From Corynebacterium faecale (lineage in GTDB: Bacteria; Actinomycetota; Actinomycetes; Mycobacteriales; Mycobacteriaceae), in NCBI RefSeq assembly GCF_030408735.1, contig NZ_CP047204.1:2294001-2358000 (forward strand): 64,000 bases of DNA, written 5' to 3'. This document shows positions 57,131 to 64,000 of this stretch, in pieces. The notes below the pieces were generated by a model. That model worked only from the letters and a program-made list of their open reading frames with translations. It ran no database searches and was not told the origin of the DNA. The translations under genes were made by a program, and so were the position numbers. Each line of letters begins with the position of its first letter. The stretch's first letter is position 1.

Positions 57131-58423
57131 TCATGTCAAAGCTACCTGATCACCCATCTGCTCGGGACTGGTGATCTGTCTGCATTCCGTGCCATCCGAG
57201 AACTCGAGATCCGGGAGGAGCTCATCTGGGTCAAAGATGGCGACGCGGAAGCCATTGTCCCGGATACGGCGCAGGCCTTCCTTGATCATGCGTCGGCCCA
57301 TGGGGCGGAACATGGGCACGCGCGAGATATCAAGGATGACGGTCTCCCCGGAGAACTCATGTTCGGTGATGGAGAACAGGAAGTTCTCCGCGGCCGAGAA
57401 GTTCATGGCACCCTGCAGCTGGATGACGGTGGTCTGGCCCTTCTTCTCAATAGAACGCACCGCATGCTGGGTGAGCAGCTCAGCGGACATCAGGTGTAGA
57501 CCCATGTCCTCGGAGAGTCGCTTGAAGATCTCCACACCACGCACCGGGTTGCCCTGCTTATTCAGTCGTGGTGAGAATGTGGCCAACCCCAGCTGTCCGG
57601 GCAGCACTCCCATGAGCCCGCCTGAGACACCGGATTTAGCGGGGATGCCCACGGTGGCCAGCCACTGGCCAGCCTCGTCGTACATACCGGCTGACGCCAT
57701 CATGGAAAGGACGAGGCGTGCCACGCGGGCGTCGACAAGCTTTTCACCGGTGAGTGGTTGGATGCCGCCGGCCGCCAAGGTCGCGGTCATCACCGCCAGA
57801 TCCCGCGCCGTCACCTTCACGGAACACTGGAGGGTGTAGCTGAGAACCGCATCATGGGCGTCATCCTCGATGACATCATAGTTGCGCAGCATGTGGGCGA
57901 TGGAGAGGTTACGGTCCGCGCCTTCGATTTCGCTTTCGCTGAGCTGGCGGTCAATGGTGAGTTCGCGGCCCGCGAGTTGGGAGAAATAACTCCGGAGCTT
58001 CTCCACACGATCCTCCACAGAGGATTCCACCCCGTTGATCAGCTGATTGACGGCGATGGCGCCAGCATTGATCATCGGATTCATGGGGCGGTTGGTGGCA
58101 CCGTCGAGGGACAGCTCGTTGAAGGCCTCACCGGAGGGCTCCAGACCTACGGCGGCGAAAACATTATCCGGCCCGTGCTCCTGGAGTGCCAGAGCATAGG
58201 CGAAAGGCTTGGAGATCGACTGCATGGTGAATTCATGCTCATCATCCCCCGCCCCGTAAATATGACCGTCGACGGTACACATCGCCAGCGCCAACGGATT
58301 GGGGTCGGCATTCTTGAGCTGAGAGATGTACTGAGCCACCTCACCTGAGGTGTCATCGCGGACAGAATCCAGAATCTCTTCGAAATATTCCGGGATGGGC
58401 ATGGTCAACGGGTGTGTGTTCAT
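57131..58423 (-). CDS. glsA: Glutaminase A with C-terminal STAS domain
   Basis: 430 residues. Residues 10-305 form a serine-dependent glutaminase: the nucleophile Ser-x-x-Lys in MQSISKPF, then NPMINAGAI and SGVSGG. It hydrolyses glutamine to glutamate and ammonia. From about 325 a STAS domain follows (TTVIQLQGAMNFSAAENF; VILDISRVPMF), a fold of anti-sigma antagonists and sulfate transporters, known as an extension in some bacterial glutaminases. The ATG at 58423 has GAGGGA seven bases upstream; the frame from 58438 is longer by five codons. Divergent from a LacI gene. Confidence 0.9.
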   Translation of the reverse strand: MNTHPLTMPIPEYFEEILDSVRDDTSGEVAQYISQLKNADPNPLALAMCTVDGHIYGAGDDEHEFTMQSISKPFAYALALQEHGPDNVFAAVGLEPSGEAFNELSLDGATNRPMNPMINAGAIAVNQLINGVESSVEDRVEKLRSYFSQLAGRELTIDRQLSESEIEGADRNLSIAHMLRNYDVIEDDAHDAVLSYTLQCSVKVTARDLAVMTATLAAGGIQPLTGEKLVDARVARLVLSMMASAGMYDEAGQWLATVGIPAKSGVSGGLMGVLPGQLGLATFSPRLNKQGNPVRGVEIFKRLSEDMGLHLMSAELLTQHAVRSIEKKGQTTVIQLQGAMNFSAAENFLFSITEHEFSGETVILDISRVPMFRPMGRRMIKEGLRRIRDNGFRVAIFDPDELLPDLEFSDGTECRQITSPEQMGDQVALT

Positions 58424-58623
58424 CGGGGTGTCCCTCAATACAGGTGGAATAGTCGGATCAGTTCAAGTCAGTGCCTGCCACCCTACGGAAAAACGTGGGC
58501 CTGCTATCGCAATCCCAGCAGACACCGGGCCCGACAGCCCGCCCCACCAGTTGCCCGTCAACCTGCACACCCGCGTGCCCGCCACTGGTGGCCAGGTACG
58601 CGCGCGGCGATATACTCAGCCCC

Positions 58624-59772
58624 ATGGACCAAAGGGGACGCGGGGACGAGCAGTCAGGCGCCGACGCACAGATGAAAGCCACCATCTACGATGTGGCACG
58701 CCTGGCCGGGGTGTCCCCCTCCACGGTCTCCAGGGCATTTTCCCAGCCGGGCCGCGTGAGCTTCAAAACGGCGGAAAAGGTGCGGGAGGCGGCACAACAG
58801 GTCGGGTACGGGCATGTGTTGGAAACCATCTCCGACCGCGGCCCGGATGCCCGGAGCACCGGTGTCATCGGCATGGTGGCCACGGATATCTCCAATCCCT
58901 TCTTTGTGGAGATCTTCCGTGGCGCTGAGCATGCCGCAGCCGCCCAGGGCATGGTGATGACGCTGGTCAACACCAATGAGTCTCTGCCCCGGGCCCGCGA
59001 GGCGATAGAAAAGATCACCCCATTTGTGGACGGGTTGCTGTTGGCGTCTTCCCGGATGGAATCGGCGGAGATCCAGAAGATCGCACGTTCCCTGCCCACG
59101 GTGGTGTTGAGTCGTCCGGTATCGGGGATTCCCAGCGTGGTGGTGGATAATTACGACGGCGCGGTGAAGGCGGTTGTGCACCTGGTGGACCAGGGCTGTC
59201 GCTCCATCACCTATATCGCAGGACCCCACAATTCCTGGTCGGATTCAACCCGGTGGCGGGGCATCGTTGATGCGGCCACCACCTTGGGCACCCTGTTCAC
59301 GGAGAATTCCGGCGCACCTTCACTGAAGATCTCCCGCACGGTGACCGTGCAGCCCGCCCGCATGCGCAACCTGGTCAAACCCGTGGTGCGACAACTCCCG
59401 GTTGAGGAGCCGTCGTTCGTGGGGGGCCGGCGCGCTTTCGAGGTCTGGGCGAGGGACCCCACTGACGCGGTGATCTGTTTCAACGACATGGTCGCCATGG
59501 GTTTCATGCAGCAGGCACAGCGAAGTGGGTTCAGAATCCCGGAAGATGTGGCGGTGGTGGGTTTCGATAACACCGAGATCTCCGTTCTCAGTTCCCCCAC
59601 GCTCACCACGGTGGCAGGTCCACTCCGCTCGGTGGGACGGGTGGGCACCGCCAATCTCATCGCCCTGATCAAGGGGATGAAAGCTCCGCTCATGGCCAAA
59701 CCACGGGAGTTGCCCACGCGGTTGATCGTGCGCGAATCCACCCTGCGGGTGGGGCCGAAGCATGATCTTTAA
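58624..59772 (+). CDS. LacI-family regulator, probably of hexuronate genes
   Basis: 382 residues from ATG 58624; ATG 58672 would give 366 and begins right at the HTH, KATIYDVARLAGVSPSTVSRAFS. A periplasmic-binding-protein-like effector domain follows (about 75-380). It precedes uxaC, uxuB and a sugar acid carrier by 162 bases in the same direction, so it likely represses that operon and responds to a hexuronate. Divergent from glsA. Confidence 0.87.
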   Translation: MDQRGRGDEQSGADAQMKATIYDVARLAGVSPSTVSRAFSQPGRVSFKTAEKVREAAQQVGYGHVLETISDRGPDARSTGVIGMVATDISNPFFVEIFRGAEHAAAAQGMVMTLVNTNESLPRAREAIEKITPFVDGLLLASSRMESAEIQKIARSLPTVVLSRPVSGIPSVVVDNYDGAVKAVVHLVDQGCRSITYIAGPHNSWSDSTRWRGIVDAATTLGTLFTENSGAPSLKISRTVTVQPARMRNLVKPVVRQLPVEEPSFVGGRRAFEVWARDPTDAVICFNDMVAMGFMQQAQRSGFRIPEDVAVVGFDNTEISVLSSPTLTTVAGPLRSVGRVGTANLIALIKGMKAPLMAKPRELPTRLIVRESTLRVGPKHDL

Positions 59773-59934
59773 GGTCACCGTCACCCATCACGGCTGGTAA
59801 AAGCCACAAAATCTTGCCCACGCTCCCCCACCCTGAAGCATTAATGTGTAATCCGCCACTTTGGGCGCAAATGTGTGACCATCCCACTGAAACTTTTGGC
59901 AACTAATTGAATACCCTCTCCGCGGCAGGCGATC

Positions 59935-61353
59935 ATGGGGGTTATGAGTACTTCACACGCCGCACACCCGGACAGGCTCCTGCCCGCGGATCCCGGAACC
60001 CGCGATATCGCCCGCCGGCTCCTCACCTATGTTGAGGATCTTCCGATCATCTCCCCCCATGGCCATCTCGAAGCCTCAATGTTTGTCAAGGATGAGGCCT
60101 TCGCCGACCCCACGTCACTGCTCATCAGCCCTGACCATTACCTGACCCGCATCCTGCACTCAGCAGGGGTGGATCTGGCGGATCTGCGTGTTGGGGGCAC
60201 CGAAGGTTCCTCCCCGCGTGAGGCCTGGCGGATCTTCGCCTCCCACTGGGATCTCTACACCGGCACCGCCACAGGTTATTGGGTGGAGCAGGAGTTCGAG
60301 CACGTCTTCGGCATCAACCCCGATCTGCTCAGCTCCGCGAATGCCGATGACATCTATGATCAGCTCTCCGAGATTCTGGCCAAGCCGGACTTCCGTCCCC
60401 GTGCGCTGGCGGAGCAGTTCAACCTGGAGATCCTCGCCACCACCGATGATCCACTCGATGACCTGAAGGATCACAAGGCACTCGCGGAGGACCCCACCTT
60501 CTCCCCACGCGTTCTTCCCACCTTCCGCCCGGATGCCTACACCAAGATGTACAACCCCGGCTGGGCGGAGAAAACCACCAGGCTGATTGACACCGCAGGT
60601 GACGGTAAGTCCGGCTGGGAAGGGTACCTGCAGGCGATGCGCAACCGTCGTCAGTACTTCATCGACCACGGTGCAACCTCAGCTGACCACGGCATGCACA
60701 ACACCGATACCACCCCGCTGTCCCATGAGGATGCCCAGCGTCTTCTGGACAAGGGCTTCGCCGGCACCGCCACCCGGGAGGAGATGCTGGCCTTCGAGGC
60801 GAACACCACCTACCGTTTCGCGGAGATGTGCCAGGATGACGGCCTGGTCATGACCATCCACCCGGGCGTCTACCGCAACCACTCCGCATCCGCGCAGGAC
60901 CGTTTCGGCAATGACATCGGCGCTGACATCCCCTTCCAATTGGAATACACCAATGGTCTACGGCCACTGCTGTCTGATTTCGGTGAGAACCCGGACTTCC
61001 ACTTCGTGATGTTCACCATCGACGAAACAGCCTTCTCCCGTGAGATCGCTCCACTGGCCGGGTATTACCCAGCCGCCTACGCGGGCGCACCGTGGTGGTT
61101 CATCGACGAGATTGACGCCATGAACCGTTTCCGTTCCTCCACAACTGGTACCACCGGTTTCTCCCGTTACTCCGGATTCATCGATGACACCCGCGCCTAC
61201 TGCTCCATCCCGGCGCGACACAACACCTCGCGCCGCGTGGAGGCCAACTACCTGGCCCGACTTGTTGCCGAGCACCGTATCTCAGAGGAACGCGCTTCCG
61301 ACATCATCGTCGATCTGATCGACGCATCCCCGAGAAGGGTCTTCAAACTATGA
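59935..61353 (+). CDS. uxaC: Glucuronate isomerase (uronate isomerase)
   Basis: 472 residues, amidohydrolase fold of the uronate isomerase family: metal site in SPHGHLEAS near residue 40, then the later His and Asp motifs. It turns glucuronate to fructuronate or galacturonate to tagaturonate. The start is ATG 59935 with AGG six bases ahead; ATG 59944 is the alternative. The stop overlaps uxuB by four (ATGA). Confidence 0.93.
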   Translation: MGVMSTSHAAHPDRLLPADPGTRDIARRLLTYVEDLPIISPHGHLEASMFVKDEAFADPTSLLISPDHYLTRILHSAGVDLADLRVGGTEGSSPREAWRIFASHWDLYTGTATGYWVEQEFEHVFGINPDLLSSANADDIYDQLSEILAKPDFRPRALAEQFNLEILATTDDPLDDLKDHKALAEDPTFSPRVLPTFRPDAYTKMYNPGWAEKTTRLIDTAGDGKSGWEGYLQAMRNRRQYFIDHGATSADHGMHNTDTTPLSHEDAQRLLDKGFAGTATREEMLAFEANTTYRFAEMCQDDGLVMTIHPGVYRNHSASAQDRFGNDIGADIPFQLEYTNGLRPLLSDFGENPDFHFVMFTIDETAFSREIAPLAGYYPAAYAGAPWWFIDEIDAMNRFRSSTTGTTGFSRYSGFIDDTRAYCSIPARHNTSRRVEANYLARLVAEHRISEERASDIIVDLIDASPRRVFKL

Positions 61354-62732
61354 CCACGCCACTCAATCGTGCCAACGCCGATGTCCCACGGTCCGCCCCG
61401 GCGCGCCTGGTGCACCTGGGTCTCGGTGCCTTCCACCGCGCCCACCAGATCTGGTACACGCAGAATGCTGAAACCAACCCTGACCAGCCTGAGTGGGGAT
61501 ATGTCTCCTTCACCGGCCGTGGTACCGGCGTTGCTGATGCCCTGGCACCCCAGGATGGTCTGTACACCCTGGTCACCCGTTCTGGTGACGGGGATTCCCC
61601 GGAACTGATCACCTCGCTGGTGGAGGCGCAGCCAGCATCCAATCTCGTGCGTCTGGTGGAGTTGATGGCAGACCCGCAGGTGGCTGTGGTGTCCATGACT
61701 GTTACCGAGGCCGGTTACCATCTCAACGCAGCTGATGAGCTGGATACCGGTGGTGCCGACGTGCAACAGGACATTGCCGCTCTCACCTCCGCGCAGGGTG
61801 ATACCCGGGTGGAGGAACTGGCCACCGCTGCCGGCCGGATCGTCTACGGACTCGCTGCGCGTCGTGCCGCGGGTGTGGGAGGCCTGGCCGTGATGAGCTG
61901 CGACAACATCGCAGCCAACGGTGACACCACCAGGGCCTCCATCCTGGGCATGGCTGACCAGGTTGACCGTGACCTGGCTGCCTGGATCCGGGAGAATGTC
62001 ACGTTCCCCTCCACCTCGATTGATCGCATCACCCCGGCGACCGAGGCGGCACTCATCACGGAGGTGGAGGCCCAGACAGGCTTCCACGACGCTGCACCGG
62101 TGGTCACCGAGCCCTTTGCTTCCTGGATCATCGAAGGTGACTTCCCCGCCGGCCGACCAGCCTGGGAGAACGCCGGTGTCCAGTTTGTGGATGACATCGA
62201 GCAGTTCGAGCGTCGCAAGCTGTGGTTGCTCAATGGCTCCCACTCGCTGATGGCATACTTCGGCCAGCTCAGGGGTCACGCCACCGTGGCAGATGCCATC
62301 ACGGATCCGGAGTGCCGTGCCCGGGTGGAAAGCCTGTGGGATGAGGCGGCAAACCACCTCACCACAGCGGGCCTCAATGTGCCTGACTACCGCGAACAGC
62401 TCATCGAGCGCTTCGAGAACCCCCGGATCGTGCACAACCTCGCCCAGATCGCCATCGACGGTGGCACCAAACAGCGCATGCGTGCGGTGCCGATCCTCAA
62501 GGCTGAACTGGACGCGGGGCGTGATGGCGGCGGTGCTTCCTTCTCCATCGCGGCGTGGATCGCCTTCGTCCTCACCACCGGGGAGATCCGCGACACCCGG
62601 ATCGCCGAGATCACCGCAGCCAAGGAGGCAGCTGATCCGGTGGCTGCACTGGTGGCGGTCCTGGATGAGCAGCTCAGCACAGACACGGAGGTGGTGGAAC
62701 GCATCCGCGCACTGGTCACTGAGCTCTCCTGA
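61350..62732 (+). CDS. uxuB: Fructuronate reductase (mannitol dehydrogenase family)
   Basis: 460 residues, long-chain polyol dehydrogenase: LVHLGLGAFHRAHQIWY for the N-terminal Rossmann part, DNIAANGD, the catalytic Lys in RRKLWLLNGSHSLMAYFG. It reduces fructuronate to mannonate with NADH. With uxaC it forms the glucuronate branch. The GlcUA/GalUA choice is uncertain. Confidence 0.9.
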   Translation: MTTPLNRANADVPRSAPARLVHLGLGAFHRAHQIWYTQNAETNPDQPEWGYVSFTGRGTGVADALAPQDGLYTLVTRSGDGDSPELITSLVEAQPASNLVRLVELMADPQVAVVSMTVTEAGYHLNAADELDTGGADVQQDIAALTSAQGDTRVEELATAAGRIVYGLAARRAAGVGGLAVMSCDNIAANGDTTRASILGMADQVDRDLAAWIRENVTFPSTSIDRITPATEAALITEVEAQTGFHDAAPVVTEPFASWIIEGDFPAGRPAWENAGVQFVDDIEQFERRKLWLLNGSHSLMAYFGQLRGHATVADAITDPECRARVESLWDEAANHLTTAGLNVPDYREQLIERFENPRIVHNLAQIAIDGGTKQRMRAVPILKAELDAGRDGGGASFSIAAWIAFVLTTGEIRDTRIAEITAAKEAADPVAALVAVLDEQLSTDTEVVERIRALVTELS

Positions 62733-62936
62733 GCACTGTCAGATCCTCCACCACCCCCTGTTTCACCCTCATGATCTTTCGCGGCGGGGACCCACCACGG
62801 TCGCCTCCACGCGGGGTCATGGCAATAAAACTGATTCCCTACTGTGTGTCACAACGCCAGGTCGATCGACTCCACTCTGATCGGGACTTGTCCCCCTGGA
62901 TGCTGACACCACTGGTCAAACTCCAAGGAGAATGTT

Positions 62937-64000
62937 GTGGCAACGAAGTTGAAAACCCCGCCTGACGGCGGGCCCGGCAAGAAGGCCGGAACACTACCTA
63001 ATCACCGTGTGCTCACCTATGCTCTCGGCGATGTGGCGAACAACCTGACGTTCATGATGACGTCGATGTTCCTCATGGTCTACATGACGGAAATCGCCGG
63101 ACTGTCGGCAGGTATCGCCGGCATGATCTACGGTGTCACGAAGATCTGGGCCGGTGCTGCCGACCTGATCGCCGGTCAGACCGTGGACCGTTTTGATACC
63201 CGCTGGGGTAGGTTGCGCCCGTGGATACTCTTCGGCAGTACCCCCCTGGCTATTGTCTTCGTCCTGCTGTTCAGTGCTCCAGCAGGCCTGGGCGGTACTG
63301 CAGTTGTCGCCTGGATCCTGCTCTTCGATGCGGCGTACCAGCTCGCATACTCGTTTGTGAACATTCCTTATGGCTCACTGTCTGCAGCCATGACACAGGA
63401 TCCGGTTGATCGTTCCAAGCTCTCCGGTGCACGTTCGGTGACATCCGCGCTCAGTGGAGTGATCCTTTCCGCCGTCGTCGCACCGCAGTTCGCCGACACC
63501 ACAGCTGATGGTGTCCGCCTCAGGTTCACCATCACCTGCCTGATCCTCGGTGTCATCGCGGTCACCCTTTACCTGATCTGTTTTGCCAACTCGCGTGAGG
63601 TTGTCCCACGTGGCCAGGGCAAGATTTCCTTCAAATCCACGTTCAGCATGATTCGTCAGAATCGCCCGCTGATCATTCTCTGCTCTGGCACTTTCTTCCT
63701 GCTCTCCGCCATGTTCACCATGAACGCGGTGGGTATGTACTATGCCCGCGATGTCCTCGGTAATGCTGCCTGGTTCACCTGGCTGATGGCCGCACAGACG
63801 GTTGGTTCCATTCTTATCGCAACAATGGTTCCATCCATCACGGTCCGTATTGGTAAGCGCAATGGTTTTGTGATGCTGGCGGTGGCAGCGGTCATCGGTT
63901 ATACCCTGATCTTCTTCATCCCCGGCGGCACCTTGAGTCTTGCCATCGTCGCCTGGTTCTTCCTCGGTGTGGGCACCGGTGGCACCAACGCACTGATCTT
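62937..64000 (+). CDS. GPH-family sugar acid:cation symporter, N-terminal part
   Basis: Runs off the window: 354 codons are open. It starts at GTG 62937, with AAGGAG six bases ahead; an ATG at 62932 is out of frame. It has the first nine or so membrane helices of the glycoside-pentoside-hexuronide family, with DRFDTRWGRLRPW in loop 2-3 and NIPYGSL in the next helix, both characteristic. It follows uxuB by 204 bases, so it is the probable hexuronide carrier of the operon. Confidence 0.85.
   Translation, partial: MATKLKTPPDGGPGKKAGTLPNHRVLTYALGDVANNLTFMMTSMFLMVYMTEIAGLSAGIAGMIYGVTKIWAGAADLIAGQTVDRFDTRWGRLRPWILFGSTPLAIVFVLLFSAPAGLGGTAVVAWILLFDAAYQLAYSFVNIPYGSLSAAMTQDPVDRSKLSGARSVTSALSGVILSAVVAPQFADTTADGVRLRFTITCLILGVIAVTLYLICFANSREVVPRGQGKISFKSTFSMIRQNRPLIILCSGTFFLLSAMFTMNAVGMYYARDVLGNAAWFTWLMAAQTVGSILIATMVPSITVRIGKRNGFVMLAVAAVIGYTLIFFIPGGTLSLAIVAWFFLGVGTGGTNALI

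Noticed and set aside
59850..59935. GlxR (cAMP) site before uxaC
   Set aside because: TGTGA at 59874 has no proper TCACA partner at the right distance.
61248..62435. 395-codon minus-strand frame over uxuB
   Set aside because: Antisense shadow of an enzyme gene with clear motifs.

Overview
The window looks like a chromosomal segment from a Corynebacterium of the C. glutamicum group. It is GC-rich, and its gene order (ben operon, clpP2-clpP1-tig, rpiB, pepN, a peptide-type ABC transporter, metB, ettA, orn) matches my memory of the C. glutamicum backbone, with GC closer to C. efficiens. The species is an inference; no search was run.

Layout: 1-8.2 kb is a benzoate module: the 3' end of benA, then benB, benC, benD, a large LuxR-type regulator (benR-like) and the MFS benzoate carrier benK behind a triple half-site operator candidate. 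8.5-11.4 kb on the minus strand is the protein quality control set tig, clpP1, clpP2, with a ClgR-type operator before clpP1. 11.4-13.4 kb is sparse: tRNA-Pro, tRNA-Gly, a small HTH protein and several hairpins. 13.4-19.4 kb holds a Gly/Asp-rich membrane protein, rpiB, a mycothiol-linked DsbA-like protein, pepN and a GntR regulator. 19.4-26.1 kb is a five-gene minus-strand operon (binding protein, two permeases, fused ATPase, AhpD/CMD protein) with an McbR-like site upstream. It is divergent from an FAD-binding protein and followed by an aminotransferase, an SDR, a TetR regulator and metB, which also has an McbR-like site. 32.5-41 kb carries an ABC ATPase, truncated haemoglobin, chromate transporter, thioesterase, ettA, an SSB paralogue and a CopD-CtaG fusion.

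Between tRNA-Arg (41.2 kb) and tRNA-His (50.2 kb) lies a block with an oxygen-limitation theme: a fatty acid desaturase broken by one in-frame stop, a 3-cysteine ferredoxin, a full nickel-pincer lactate racemase set (larA, larE, larB and convergent larC) and an anaerobic ribonucleotide reductase with its activase (nrdD, nrdG). It looks like an accessory block within a conserved backbone.

The rest holds hydroxypyruvate isomerase, an SDR, oligoribonuclease, an esterase, an L,D-transpeptidase lipoprotein, tandem identical tRNA-Lys genes, a lipoprotein, a glutaminase-STAS fusion and a hexuronate catabolic operon (LacI regulator, uxaC, uxuB, GPH transporter) that runs off the window end. The main oddities are a BenC reductase with a C-terminal FCD-like (GntR effector) domain, the desaturase nonsense codon, a long hairpin repeat that forms the 3' end of larC, palindromes ahead of nrdD, and shared McbR-like sites linking the ABC operon to methionine metabolism.
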